Assembly (NCBI GenBank): GCA_018367495.1 | Contig: JAGZGB010000008.1 | Location: 1 to 36,258 of the forward strand | Reading direction: 5' to 3' | Length of the DNA: 36,258 nt | DNA from: Veillonella sp. | Lineage (GTDB): Bacteria; Bacillota_C; Negativicutes; Veillonellales; Veillonellaceae | Shown here: positions 16,151 to 25,463 of the stretch, piece after piece | How the letters are laid out: the number at the start of each line of letters is the position of its first letter | How positions within the stretch are numbered: the first letter of the stretch is position 1 | The notes under the pieces: generated by a model | Seen by the model: only the letters and a program-made list of their open reading frames with translations | Told to the model about the DNA's origin: nothing | Database searches by the model: none | Program-made: the position numbers and the translations under genes

Positions 16151-17004
16151 ATAACCCCCCGTAGTTTAAAACCATAATCAAGGAACTGCACAGCTTCATT
16201 CCAACGGTTATCATCGTTAAGCATAACTACAATCATAGTATGACCATTACGAGTAGCCGATGCAATCAAACATTCTCCTGCAGCATTTGTAAAGCCAGTT
16301 TTCAAACCATTAGCTCCGGGATATTTATTGCGAATGAAATGGTTTGTGGTACGAATTGTTTCTGGTGTACGATTTTGATAAGGTACCTTATAATAATCAT
16401 TTGCTACCTTATCACGGAACATCTGGTACTTCATACCATACGCTGCAATCATTGCCAAATCGCGAGCCGTAGAGTGATGGCCCATTTGCGTCAAACCATG
16501 AGGGTTTAAGAAAACACTGTTTTTAGCCCCTGCTTTTGCAGCAATGCGATTCATATCCTTTGCAAAGTTCTCCACAGAGCCACTTACATTTTCTGCTACT
16601 ACAACAGCCGCATCATTGCCACTGGCAACCATCATACCTTCAAGAACACCTTCCAAGGTAATTTGATCACCAACGCGAACCCCCAGATTGGATTCCTCCA
16701 TACTAGTGGCATAACTACTAATAGTCGCCAGTTCATCAAGTTGTGTACCTTTGAGTTCTAGAGCTGTTAACAATGTAACCATTTTCGTAGTACTAGCAGG
16801 ATGCATCCATTTATCTGGATTCTTTGCAAATAAGATTTCCTTTGTATCAGCATCAATAAGAACGACCGCCTCCCCTACTGTAGATGGCGGTGCGATATAT
16901 GCCGCATAAGAAATACTAGATCCTAGTAAAACTGAACCTATAAAAGCTATTACGAAAACAAGTCGTTTCCATGTCATATATATATTAGTTGTTAAAGATA
17001 TCAT
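16147..17004 (-). CDS. D-alanyl-D-alanine carboxypeptidase (S11, DacF-like)
   Basis: A 285-residue penicillin-binding protein that trims the terminal D-Ala of peptidoglycan stem peptides outside the inner membrane. A hydrophobic N-terminal segment (about 13-32) ending ISYAAY is a signal peptide or anchor. The three serine-peptidase motifs are STTK (Ser71, Lys74), SGN (in VASGNDAA) and KTG (in GLKTGFTNAAGE). The C-terminal PBP5-type domain and membrane anchor of longer family members are missing. The ATG at 17004 has AAAGTGAG upstream; a GTG three codons earlier is possible. It lies 23 bases after mscS and overlaps yfbR. Confidence 0.92.
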   Translation of the reverse strand: MISLTTNIYMTWKRLVFVIAFIGSVLLGSSISYAAYIAPPSTVGEAVVLIDADTKEILFAKNPDKWMHPASTTKMVTLLTALELKGTQLDELATISSYATSMEESNLGVRVGDQITLEGVLEGMMVASGNDAAVVVAENVSGSVENFAKDMNRIAAKAGAKNSVFLNPHGLTQMGHHSTARDLAMIAAYGMKYQMFRDKVANDYYKVPYQNRTPETIRTTNHFIRNKYPGANGLKTGFTNAAGECLIASATRNGHTMIVVMLNDDNRWNEAVQFLDYGFKLRGVI

Positions 17005-17027
17005 ATATCTCACTTTCTATATTACAT

Positions 17028-17954
17028 TTAACTTTCTGGAGTATCATCAATGGCAACATTCGTTCCTGTTGCTTTTTTCTTAGTACCTTTGATTTCACCA
17101 GTAGAGTTATCTACATTTTGAATATACACCACACGTTGAGGATATGGAATATCAATACCATATTTATCAAATGCATCCTTTACGTCGGACATGATACTAT
17201 ATTGTACATCTGGATAGTCCTTCGACTTAACGTGAGCATAGGCAGCAATTCGTACGGAATTCTCTCCAAATTCAGAAATACCAATTTCCATAGTTTTAGG
17301 ATTAAGAACACGTTTATCATTAGCGAAAATCTTTTTTAAAATTTTAATTGCCTCATGATGGTCATTATTATACCCAATATCAAAAACAAAAGGGATGACA
17401 CGCTCGGTTGTATACGCAATATTAGTTACAGCTTGAGACGTAAGAAGCGAATTTGGTATATATACATTCTTTTTATCTTTTGTAGTGATGACCGTATACA
17501 TAAATTGAATTGACTTAACACTACCTACTACATCACCGACTTGTATAACATGACCCGCTCTAAAAGGTTTAAATATAAGAATTAATAAACCAGAAGCCAA
17601 GTTAGAAAGGTTGTTTTGTAATGCTAAACCAATACCTAAACCGAAGGCACCAAAGGCAGCTACAAAGGAAGTGGTAGGAATGCCAATCTGATTTAAACAA
17701 ATCAAGATTAACCCAACAAGCAACGCATAATTAATAATTTGCGTAATAAAGCTCATCGCTGCAGAGTCATAAGACGCCTTCGTCATGATGCGAACTGCAA
17801 AGGCTTTTATCCATTTAATAGCATAACGACCTATCAAAAACATAATTAGAGCTAATAATATATCGCCAGCCTGTGCAAAGAACCAATCACGTATTTGAAC
17901 TAAAATATTAGCATCTTTAAAAAGCAATTCAGAAGCACTCGCTAAGAGATTCAA
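17028..17954 (-). CDS. Small-conductance mechanosensitive channel (MscS family)
   Basis: A 308-residue channel protein. Hydrophobic helices occupy about residues 20-45, 65-85 and 90-115. The pore-lining helix region is FVAAFGAFGLGIGLALQ followed by NLASGLLILIFKPF, and the MscS beta domain has GDVVGSVKSIQFMYT and VYIPNS. The C-terminus is a charged tail. Start choice: GGAGG lies 8 bases before a TTG at 17954. The ATG at 17969 has no ribosome-binding site and itself contains that GGAGG, so TTG is preferred. Role: release of solutes on hypo-osmotic shock. It is the first gene of mscS-dacF-yfbR. Confidence 0.9.
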   Translation of the reverse strand: MNLLASASELLFKDANILVQIRDWFFAQAGDILLALIMFLIGRYAIKWIKAFAVRIMTKASYDSAAMSFITQIINYALLVGLILICLNQIGIPTTSFVAAFGAFGLGIGLALQNNLSNLASGLLILIFKPFRAGHVIQVGDVVGSVKSIQFMYTVITTKDKKNVYIPNSLLTSQAVTNIAYTTERVIPFVFDIGYNNDHHEAIKILKKIFANDKRVLNPKTMEIGISEFGENSVRIAAYAHVKSKDYPDVQYSIMSDVKDAFDKYGIDIPYPQRVVYIQNVDNSTGEIKGTKKKATGTNVAIDDTPES

Positions 17955-18025
17955 AGCTTTAACCTCCATATTAATAACTATAGACCAATAAAAATCTATA
18001 AGAATGTAATTACAATAAATATATA

Positions 18026-18034
18026 TGCTATAAT
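18026..18034 (+). promoter_or_regulatory. Extended -10 promoter candidate for cbiZ
   Basis: TGCTATAAT is a near-ideal extended -10, with no recognisable -35 hexamer at the right distance. It would give an AT-rich leader of about 80 nt. That leader is too short, and lacks the conserved core, for a cobalamin riboswitch. Confidence 0.5.
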
Positions 18035-18118
18035 CTTACATATGCATTTACCAAATAATAATAAAGTTATTATATCGTTATATTACATATATAACAATCT
18101 AAATATAGGGAGACTTAT

Positions 18119-18895
18119 ATGTTTAACAATCCATACGAAGCACCACAAGAACTTGCTACTGGAGGGCATGTAACAAAAGAATTAAACTCCGTTACAGTAC
18201 ATTTTGATGACATTCATTATTCCTTATCTAGTGGCCAACTCAATGGTGGATATCACCATACGTTAGCTGTACGAAATCAACAATTAACCTATCAAATTGA
18301 AACGGAAAAAGATTTACCTGGCGGGTCTGTAGCGAATTATTTAGCACAAGAGTTTGAGCATATCGATACGCCTGTTCATTTTAGTACGGCATTGCTCACC
18401 TCTGCTACGATGAATCTTCACGCATATGCTAAAGTTGAAGAACACGATACAATCGTGGAGACAATCGTTACTGCGGGCTATGAAAAAACTGCCCATCGTG
18501 CGGGTACCGGTTATTGCTATGAAGAACGTAATGGTAGTTTTATCGTACCTGGTACCATTAACATTCTTGTTTTTACTAACAAGGCCTTAACAGATAGTGC
18601 TATGGTGAAAGCCATCATGACAATCACTGAAGCTAAAACAGCAGCCCTTCAAGATTGGGGTGTTGAAAGCGTACACCTCTATCCATTTATTAATGAGAAT
18701 ATTCCGGAAGCCATTACAAAAAAACGTAAAACGTCAGCTACTGGTACCTCTACAGATGGTATTATTCTCACCATTGATACAAATGGAGATGTATTAACGG
18801 ATGCAGGCTCTTTCTCCCTATTTGGAGATACATTAGCCAAATCTGTTTATATAGGTATCCAACGGGCCTTAGAAAACGCCATTGGCGCAGAATAA
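18119..18895 (+). CDS. cbiZ: Adenosylcobinamide amidohydrolase CbiZ
   Basis: A 258-residue protein resembling the CbiZ family, which cleaves the aminopropanol side chain of adenosylcobinamide to adenosylcobyric acid for salvage into B12. The recognisable segments are HFSTALLTSATMNLHAYAK, ETIVTAGYEK and SATGTSTDGIILTID; the last corresponds to the conserved ATGTxTD motif near the C-terminus. GGGAG lies 6 bases before the ATG. It stands alone, with no other cobalamin genes in the window. B12 matters to Veillonella-type organisms because they make propionate through methylmalonyl-CoA mutase; QueG also needs it. Confidence 0.83.
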   Translation: MFNNPYEAPQELATGGHVTKELNSVTVHFDDIHYSLSSGQLNGGYHHTLAVRNQQLTYQIETEKDLPGGSVANYLAQEFEHIDTPVHFSTALLTSATMNLHAYAKVEEHDTIVETIVTAGYEKTAHRAGTGYCYEERNGSFIVPGTINILVFTNKALTDSAMVKAIMTITEAKTAALQDWGVESVHLYPFINENIPEAITKKRKTSATGTSTDGIILTIDTNGDVLTDAGSFSLFGDTLAKSVYIGIQRALENAIGAE

Positions 18896-18897
18896 AA

Positions 18898-18931
18898 AAC
18901 CGCACATCCTAGGCGATCGAGATGTGCGGTT
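18898..18931 (-). terminator. Hairpin terminator reading minus
   Basis: Perfect 11-bp arms (18898-18908, 18921-18931) and a 12-nt loop. A TTTTTTATT tract follows only on the minus strand, so it best serves the asparaginase transcript even though it abuts the cbiZ stop. Confidence 0.7.
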
Positions 18932-18986
18932 CATTGCATATAAAACTGTTATTCACAGTATAATATTTGAAAATGAATATCAAATT

Positions 18987-19013
18987 AAGATTTGAGAGTT
19001 TCTCTCAAATCTT
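18987..19013 (+). terminator. Hairpin terminator reading plus
   Basis: Perfect 12-bp arms (18987-18998, 19002-19013) with a TTT loop, followed in the plus direction by TTTTATTTTT. It best serves cbiZ although it abuts the asparaginase stop. The minus direction lacks a T tract. Confidence 0.8.
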
Positions 19014-19027
19014 TTTTATTTTTCTAA

Positions 19028-20005
19028 TTAATATTCATAAAAGTACTGTTGTAATTTTTTAAGACTTTTAGTTTTTGTAAGGCCAAGCATTAATAAAATA
19101 CGAGCTTTTTGAGGACTCAATGTATCACTTACAAGATAACCAGCTAAAGTATCTTGTGGTACGGCAGATACCATGCCACTTCCCGTACGAGAGGCACGTA
19201 CAGTTGGAAATACTGTATTTTGTGTTATTTGACGTACATTTTGAGGTATTGTACCATGCCCTAACCCAGTCAAGATGAGCCCATCCGGATTTGTGGCAAC
19301 TACACTCATTGGTATCATGTCATCCATACCACCATAACACGTCAAAATGACTACACGAGGTAACTCTTTTAATTCATGTACAGCAAAGATAGATTCTTTT
19401 GTATGACGACGAGTAGATGCTTTATAATAATGAGCCACACCATCCTGTACAATACCAAGGTGACCTACTAATGGACTGTCAAAGGTTGCTACATTAGTTG
19501 TGTTTCGCTTAGAAACATCGCGTGCCCCATCAATATAGCCATTTAGAACAACAATTACACCTTTACCTATAGTTTCTGGAGTTCTCGCCACTTGAATCGC
19601 TTGTAATAGATTAATAGGGCCATCTGCACTAATTGCTCCAGCAGGTCGCATAGAACCAGTAATAACGATAGGCTTATCTGTATGAACAGTAAGATTAAGA
19701 AAATAGGCTGTCTCCTCCATGCTATCTGTACCATGAGTAATAACAACACCACCTATATCCTCTTGATCGACTAGTTTTTGTACTAACTTGGATAAATCCA
19801 ACCAATGTTGTACAGTAATATCAGAACTTTCAATATTACTAAACTGAATATATGTATATGGACCATATGGTTCTGTACCAGGTACAGAATCTAGAATTTC
19901 ATTGAGACCTAATACACCTGCAGTATAGCCAGTCAAATCTGTATCGGATGCGCCTCGTCCAGCAATCGTACCTCCCGTACCAATCAAAGCTATTTTTGTC
20001 TCCAT
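19028..20005 (-). CDS. L-asparaginase
   Basis: A 325-residue asparaginase/glutaminase-family amidohydrolase. The N-terminal nucleophile motif is IGTGGTIAGRG. The second active-site motif is VITHGTDSMEETAYFL, followed by GSMRPAGAISADGP and VLNGYIDGARDVSK. The start at 20005 has GGAGG 5 bases upstream; an upstream in-frame ATG at 20065 has no such signal. No signal peptide follows the chosen start, so the enzyme should be cytoplasmic. It hydrolyses asparagine to aspartate and ammonia. There is no obvious terminator between it and nadE, so partial cotranscription is possible. Confidence 0.93.
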   Translation of the reverse strand: METKIALIGTGGTIAGRGASDTDLTGYTAGVLGLNEILDSVPGTEPYGPYTYIQFSNIESSDITVQHWLDLSKLVQKLVDQEDIGGVVITHGTDSMEETAYFLNLTVHTDKPIVITGSMRPAGAISADGPINLLQAIQVARTPETIGKGVIVVLNGYIDGARDVSKRNTTNVATFDSPLVGHLGIVQDGVAHYYKASTRRHTKESIFAVHELKELPRVVILTCYGGMDDMIPMSVVATNPDGLILTGLGHGTIPQNVRQITQNTVFPTVRASRTGSGMVSAVPQDTLAGYLVSDTLSPQKARILLMLGLTKTKSLKKLQQYFYEY

Positions 20006-20170
20006 ATTACCTCCAACATAAAATACATAAAAGATAGTAAGTCTTGTGTTAATCAACATTAGCATTAATTAGTCTATTCAATACAATTATCTCAACCATC
20101 AATGAGTCCTTGGCTAACTACTATTCCTACTTAGGACATATTCAAGATCGCGGAGCATGCAGGCTCTCAC

Positions 20171-20938
20171 TCAACGCTGTGGATAAAAGGAAGGCATCAA
20201 TTCTAATTTATGCTTATTGATACGGTTCAAATGGTCAATGCGCTTTTTCGTTTCTAAATCATCAATCTCACCAGTTCTAATATATCGATCCAGTACTGCG
20301 TAAGTAAAACCTAATTTAGCTTCATCAGATTGTCCACTAAGGCCATCACTAGGCGTTTTATCTACAAGATATTTAGGAATATCTAGGAGGCGACCAATTT
20401 GACGCACCTCTTCTACAACAAGATTAGCGAGAGGGCTAAAATCCCCTGCACTATCACCATACTTTGTAGAATACCCCACATAATCTTCAGAACCATTGCA
20501 TGTATTGGCTACACGTGCACCGTTTTGTAAATTTTGACCTATGGCATATAACGTTGTCATACGAAGTCGAGGCGGTGTATTGATAACAGCATCCCTGGAC
20601 AAATCAGCTCTACCTATAACAGTTTCATAACCTTCGCCTTGAATAATTGCATTTGTTAAAGCCTCGTAAGCAGATTCTATATTAACAATAATACGAGGAA
20701 TACCTAAGTGATTGACAACAGCCTTGGCATCATCAATATCAGATTGAATACCATTAGGCATGAGCACACCAACTACGCGCTCTACACCGAGAGCTTCTTT
20801 ACATAAGGCAGCTACAATTGTGGAGTCTTTCCCACCAGAAATACCTACAACAGCACTACAGTTAGGTCCATTTTGACTAAAATAATCTTTAATCCATTGA
20901 ACGAGAGCATCTTTAGTAGCTTGTGGATTATCTAACAT
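20171..20938 (-). CDS. nadE: NH3-dependent NAD+ synthetase
   Basis: A 255-residue synthetase domain that amidates nicotinate adenine dinucleotide to NAD+. The ATP-pyrophosphatase P-loop SGGKDS is at 34-39. Later segments include ANTCNGSEDYVGYSTKYGD, GDFSPLANL, and the late KTPSDGLSGQSDE. It lacks the N-terminal glutaminase domain of larger NadE forms, so free ammonia is the nitrogen donor. AGGAGG precedes the ATG. It starts 8 bases after pncB, and the two consecutive salvage steps form one operon. Confidence 0.95.
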   Translation of the reverse strand: MLDNPQATKDALVQWIKDYFSQNGPNCSAVVGISGGKDSTIVAALCKEALGVERVVGVLMPNGIQSDIDDAKAVVNHLGIPRIIVNIESAYEALTNAIIQGEGYETVIGRADLSRDAVINTPPRLRMTTLYAIGQNLQNGARVANTCNGSEDYVGYSTKYGDSAGDFSPLANLVVEEVRQIGRLLDIPKYLVDKTPSDGLSGQSDEAKLGFTYAVLDRYIRTGEIDDLETKKRIDHLNRINKHKLELMPSFYPQR

Positions 20939-20946
20939 AATCCCTC

Positions 20947-22398
20947 CTATTTTTTCCGGAAAATACGATTTAATAAATCCATTTTCATTTGATAATAACC
21001 TGGACTCATATCAAGATAATGACGATGTGGATTTTCAAAGCGCTGTTCTTCTAACCAAATTTCATTAGCCAATTGGTCATTAACATACTGGCGAAGCTCT
21101 TCTAGGGTTGGTAACTCTACCAGTAGCTTGCCATCCTTAATAATGAGTTGTTTCATCTCTTTAAACGTACAATTTTCAAAGTACAGCTCACGCCAAGGTT
21201 GTTCCGGATCAATATAACGATATGGTTCAGTTGTATCTGGCATATCTTCTAACAATGTTAATAAGTCTGCAATGGCACGACCTTTCTCATTGTACACACG
21301 GTACACCTTTTTTAATCCTGGATTCGTAATTTTTTCAACAGATTCGGAAATCTTGATACGAGGTTCCCACACACCATTTTTTTCAACGCCAGCAATCTTA
21401 TAAACTGCACCAAATACAGGATCACTCTTTGAAGTAATAAGTCTTTCACCTACTCCAAAAATATCAATCGGTCCACCTTGTCCCAACAAGGAGGTAATTG
21501 TATATTCATCGAGGCTATTTGAGGCCATGATTTTACAATCCTCTAAGCCAGCTTTATCAAGCATGAGGCGAGCCTTCTTAGCTAAATATGCAAGGTCACC
21601 AGAGTCAAGGCGAATACCTTTTAAACGTTTTCCCATTGGTTCTAATATATCTTTAGCTACTTTAATAGCATTAGGTATGCCAGAATTAAGAACATCGTAA
21701 GTATCAACTAAAAAAACAGCTCCATCTGGATAGACTTCAGCGTAAGCTTTAAAAGCTTCATATTCTGAATCATGATACATAACCCAACTATGCGCCATTG
21801 TACCGCTCACAGGAATTCCAAATTGTTGACCTGCTAAAACAGTTGCCGTAGACTGTACCCCGCCAATATAGGCGGCTCTCGCACCATATACGGCAGCATC
21901 AACATTATGAGCTCGGCGTGCACCAAAATCAGCTACAATGCGACCATCTGCAGCACGTACGATACGGTTTGCTTTAGTAGCAATAAGAGACTGATGATTC
22001 ATCATAGTTAGGACCGCAGTTTCTACAATTTGTGCATCTATAAGAGGAGCTACGATTGTAATAACCGGTTCATTGGGATAAATAATAGAACCTTCTGGAA
22101 ATGCATATACATCACCAGTGAAAGAGAAGTCTTTTAAATAAGCTAAAAATTCTTCACTAAAAATACCTTGTTTTCGTAAAAAATCGATATCATTTTCATC
22201 AAAATGCAAGTTCAAAATATACTCAACAATCTGTTCAAGCCCACCAAAAATGGCAAAGCCACCCTTATCGGGATTACGTCTAAAAAATACATCAAATGCG
22301 ACGCGATCCGTATTCTCATATTGTGTAAAATAGCCGTAGGCCATGGTCATCTCATAAAAATCCATGAGCATACTAATATTGCGACTGTCGTGTTGCAT
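20947..22398 (-). CDS. pncB: Nicotinate phosphoribosyltransferase
   Basis: A 483-residue enzyme that joins nicotinate to PRPP, the committed Preiss-Handler salvage step. It begins with DFYEMTMAYGYF and continues with DVFFRRNPDKGGFAIFGGLE, DFGARRAHNVDAA, SGTMAHSWVMYH and the phosphoribosyl-binding IRLDSGDLAYL. Full length for the Firmicutes-type NAPRTase. GGTG lies just ahead of the start; a TATAAT on the minus strand at 22462-22457 may be its -10. It is cotranscribed with nadE. Confidence 0.95.
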   Translation of the reverse strand: MQHDSRNISMLMDFYEMTMAYGYFTQYENTDRVAFDVFFRRNPDKGGFAIFGGLEQIVEYILNLHFDENDIDFLRKQGIFSEEFLAYLKDFSFTGDVYAFPEGSIIYPNEPVITIVAPLIDAQIVETAVLTMMNHQSLIATKANRIVRAADGRIVADFGARRAHNVDAAVYGARAAYIGGVQSTATVLAGQQFGIPVSGTMAHSWVMYHDSEYEAFKAYAEVYPDGAVFLVDTYDVLNSGIPNAIKVAKDILEPMGKRLKGIRLDSGDLAYLAKKARLMLDKAGLEDCKIMASNSLDEYTITSLLGQGGPIDIFGVGERLITSKSDPVFGAVYKIAGVEKNGVWEPRIKISESVEKITNPGLKKVYRVYNEKGRAIADLLTLLEDMPDTTEPYRYIDPEQPWRELYFENCTFKEMKQLIIKDGKLLVELPTLEELRQYVNDQLANEIWLEEQRFENPHRHYLDMSPGYYQMKMDLLNRIFRKK

Positions 22399-22715
22399 AG
22401 GTTCACCAACCTTCTAAAAACTAATGGATTTGATACATCGTTAATCGTATAACCTCATTATACATTATTATTCCTATATAGCTAGTCTCTATACATGTCG
22501 GTATTTCCATTAACTATGCTAATAATCATTCTTATGATATAACTATATATATATACTAATTATTTATATATTCCATATATATGTTGCTAAAAATTATAAC
22601 GAGAACTAATTCATATATCGGTGCAAAAATTCCGATACTCATAAAACAACTAAATATTCAGTATAATCAATCAACATGTATATCTATTATTTACATCAGA
22701 ATGAAAGGAACCATT
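22399..22715. other. Divergent intergenic region pncB / pepD
   Basis: An AT-rich gap of 317 bases that must hold promoters for both divergent genes. A minus-strand TATAAT (22462-22457) without a convincing -35 is the only clear element. No hairpin, riboswitch or small gene is supported. Confidence 0.5.
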
Positions 22716-24164
22716 ATGGAATCAATCGTTCAAGCAAAACGCGTATTAGAAATATTTAAAGAAATGAGCCAAATTCCTCGTGAATCAGGAAACGAAAAAG
22801 GCATTAGCAATTATATCGTAAACTTCGGTAAAAACTTAGGTTTAGAAGTTAATCAGGATGAGCAATATAATGTAGTCATAAAAAAACCTGCTTCTCCTGG
22901 CTATGAAAATCGTCCATCCATTATTCTACAAGGTCATATCGATATGGTATGTGTACGAGATCATGACTCCAACCATGACTTTTCCAAAGACCCAATTGCT
23001 AACATCATCGAAGGCGAGTGGATGCATGCAGATCACACTACATTAGGTGCAGATAACGGCATGGGTGGTGCGATGATGCTTTCAATTCTTGAAGATGATA
23101 ACCAACAACATGGCCCTATGCAATTATTGTTCACCACTAATGAAGAAACTGGTATGGATGGTGCTTTTGCCATTAAAGAAGGTCAAGTAAGTGGTGATTA
23201 CTTACTCAACCTCGATACAGAAGTAGAACATGATTTTACCGTTAGCTGCGCTGGCGGTTGTCACGTTCATGTAAACATTCCTTTATTACGAGAAAACAAC
23301 CAACCGGGCTATGATGCAGGCTTAACGCTTACCGTAACAGGACTTAAAGGTGGTCATTCGGGCATTGAAATCAACGAACAACGCGCTAATGCCAACCAAG
23401 TATTAACACGTGTACTCTATGATATTCAACAACAATATCCTGTATGCTTGGCATCTTTTGAAGGTGGAGTAAAACATAATGCCATCCCTTCTAAAGCAGT
23501 AGCTACATTATCCGTACGCGCTGAGGATGTAGAGGCTATTAAAACATTAGTTGCCTATCAAGAAAAACAATATCTTCATGAATATGGCATTCAAGACCCA
23601 GGTCTTACATTCGTTGTAGAAGATATCGCTACTCCTGATGTAGTATATGCAGATGACACAACCGAAGCTCTTATTACTTACATTTATCTTGCACAAGATG
23701 GTGTTCACTCTGTAAGTAAATCCATCCCAAATCTCGTAGAAACTTCTGACAATATTGCTATAGTCCGCGAAAACGAACATACTATTGAGGTACTCATTTC
23801 TATCCGTAGTTCCAATAGCAATAGTCTTGAATTCTTAGCTAAGAAAATGATGTTACTCGCGAAAACTTTAGGCGTATCAGCAGAACGTACAGGCGGATAT
23901 CCTGCATGGGAATACGATAAAGGCTCCAAACTTGAAGAACAAGCTATTGCCTTACATAACGAAATGTTTAATACACCAGCTAATGTTAACGCTATTCATG
24001 CCGGCCTTGAATGTGGCTTGTTAAAAGGTGTACTACCAAACACCCAAATGATTAGCTTTGGCCCTACTATCGTAAGCCCACACACTCCAATGGAACGCGT
24101 TTACTTACCATCTGTTGAAAATGTATATGTATATTTAAAAGCTTTATTAGCTAAGTTACAATAA
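22716..24164 (+). CDS. pepD: Aminoacyl-histidine dipeptidase PepD (M20 family)
   Basis: A 482-residue di-zinc dipeptidase. The metal and catalytic sites are in order: GHIDMV (His74, Asp76), LGADNGMGG (bridging Asp113), TTNEETG (Glu143, Glu144) and a late HAGLECG near residue 430. The dimerisation/lid domain lies in between, with GLKGGHSGIEI. The start at 22716 is preceded by AAAGGAA; the frame is open upstream but has no signal. It is cytosolic and cleaves peptides such as carnosine-like Xaa-His dipeptides. It is followed by a terminator at 24263-24317. Confidence 0.93.
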   Translation: MESIVQAKRVLEIFKEMSQIPRESGNEKGISNYIVNFGKNLGLEVNQDEQYNVVIKKPASPGYENRPSIILQGHIDMVCVRDHDSNHDFSKDPIANIIEGEWMHADHTTLGADNGMGGAMMLSILEDDNQQHGPMQLLFTTNEETGMDGAFAIKEGQVSGDYLLNLDTEVEHDFTVSCAGGCHVHVNIPLLRENNQPGYDAGLTLTVTGLKGGHSGIEINEQRANANQVLTRVLYDIQQQYPVCLASFEGGVKHNAIPSKAVATLSVRAEDVEAIKTLVAYQEKQYLHEYGIQDPGLTFVVEDIATPDVVYADDTTEALITYIYLAQDGVHSVSKSIPNLVETSDNIAIVRENEHTIEVLISIRSSNSNSLEFLAKKMMLLAKTLGVSAERTGGYPAWEYDKGSKLEEQAIALHNEMFNTPANVNAIHAGLECGLLKGVLPNTQMISFGPTIVSPHTPMERVYLPSVENVYVYLKALLAKLQ

Positions 24165-24262
24165 ATATTAAACATAAAATACAAATAATGACTATATATT
24201 TTATGTATAATTTGTTATACTAAAAGTAATCAAAAAAAGATTTTTAGGACGAATTCTCTCCC

Positions 24263-24317
24263 CCCTCCCATAATGATATCACTCAACTCTCTCCTGACTG
24301 AATCATTCATGGGAGGG
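24263..24317 (+). terminator. Terminator of pepD
   Basis: Arms CCCTCCCAT (24263-24271) and ATGGGAGGG (24309-24317), extended by AATGAT/ATCATT with one bulged base, then ATTTTTTTC. It is 98 bases beyond the pepD stop. A 10-bp AT-rich inverted repeat (24172-24181, 24197-24206) lies between. Confidence 0.8.
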
Positions 24318-24593
24318 ATTTTTTTCTATTTTTCAGAAAAAAATACAAATTAATATTTATACATACAGGAGTATTTTTTCATATATATTTAAATTGAGAT
24401 TTACCATATCTTTTACAATTAATTATGAATATCAAATACATCTGTTACTATACTCATATAAGGTATATAACCAATATATTTAAAGAGAATTTTAAGAATA
24501 GTAAAAGTCTCATAACTATACATATACCCTATGGTGTATTTTCTGCGTTATCTTATAGGTGTATACTGTGTTTACAATACTCAGGAGGTACAT
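24318..24593. other. Leader/promoter region of the CobW-permease operon
   Basis: The gap from the pepD stop to the cobW start is 429 bases in all. After the terminator this part is AT-rich, with no gene. A TATACT at about 24562 could be a -10. I saw no convincing Zur- or Fur-type palindrome and no riboswitch core, so the metal signal controlling this operon cannot be read from sequence. Confidence 0.4.
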
Positions 24594-25463
24594 ATGATCC
24601 CAATTGTTATCATATCTGGGTTTCTAGGTTCTGGAAAAACAACATTTTTACAACATATACTAAAAGAACATAAAACTACAGATAAAATTTTAATTATAGA
24701 AAACGATTTTGGTGAAACTAGTCTTGATGCAACCAATCTGGCTAGAACAGGGGCTACCATTCGTGAAGTTACATCTGGCTGTATTTGCTGTAGCTTGCAA
24801 GGTAATTTCCAACAAGCACTTCTCGACATTCTTCAAAATTACGATGTAGACATTATCTATATTGAACCATCTGGTATCAGCAAACTAAGTGAAATCATCC
24901 ATACCTGTAAAGATGAAGAAATCGCAAAATCTGCCTATATTCATGCATCAGTAACAATTGTAGATGCCATGCAAGCACCTATGTTTATCAAAAACTTTGG
25001 TTTATTCTTTAAAGACCAAATTACAAACAGTGATGCTATTTTCTTGAGCCACACCGAAGACATCCAACAAACAAGTATTACAAAACATATGATTCACGAG
25101 TTAGCGCCAAATACTCCGATTCACGAAGAGGCTTGGAATACCATTGTATTACGAGACTATATCAAACGTCTCTATCACTGTCATGATGACCACTCTTTAC
25201 ATGATGAGCACCAATTTATGAGTCAAACCTTCAAAAACTTGCGTACTCTCAGCCTTGCCCATTGGAAAACCATTATGGAAGGTATGCCAGATACTGTACT
25301 CCGTGCTAAAGGTATTGTACCGACCACCGAAGGGCCTCATGAATTGCAATACGGTACGCATTACTGTTCCCTATCCCCTAGCGAATCCACTGCCTATAGC
25401 TTAGTCGTTATTGGTACAGATTTTAATGTACCAATGGTACATAACGAAGTGTGTCAATCATGA
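24594..25463 (+). CDS. CobW/COG0523-family GTPase (metal chaperone)
   Basis: A 289-residue G3E GTPase. Walker A is GFLGSGKTT (residues 9-17). The metal-binding GCICCSL (Cys63, Cys65, Cys66) is the COG0523 CxCC motif, and YIEPSG is the Walker B-side motif. A His/Asp-rich stretch HCHDDHSLHDEH (about 204-215) may also bind metal. The C-terminal CobW_C domain is shorter than usual. GGAGG lies 5 bases before the ATG at 24594; an earlier ATG at 24531 has none. Family members deliver zinc, nickel or cobalt-containing cofactors; which metal applies here is unknown. It overlaps the next gene by 4 bases (ATGA). Confidence 0.88.
   Translation: MIPIVIISGFLGSGKTTFLQHILKEHKTTDKILIIENDFGETSLDATNLARTGATIREVTSGCICCSLQGNFQQALLDILQNYDVDIIYIEPSGISKLSEIIHTCKDEEIAKSAYIHASVTIVDAMQAPMFIKNFGLFFKDQITNSDAIFLSHTEDIQQTSITKHMIHELAPNTPIHEEAWNTIVLRDYIKRLYHCHDDHSLHDEHQFMSQTFKNLRTLSLAHWKTIMEGMPDTVLRAKGIVPTTEGPHELQYGTHYCSLSPSESTAYSLVVIGTDFNVPMVHNEVCQS

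Noticed and set aside
17955..18118. Cobalamin riboswitch ahead of cbiZ
   Set aside because: The leader is about 80 nt and lacks the B12-box core.
20066..20170. Terminator between nadE and asparaginase
   Set aside because: Only short pairings (GAGC/GCTC, GTCCT/AGGAC) and no T run in the minus direction.
24318..24593. Zur or Fur box ahead of the CobW-permease operon
   Set aside because: Only weak 5-bp palindromes (for example around 24519-24540) were seen, not above chance in AT-rich DNA.
24425..24673. Small open frame overlapping the cobW start
   Set aside because: No ribosome-binding site, and it runs out of frame into the well-supported GTPase gene.
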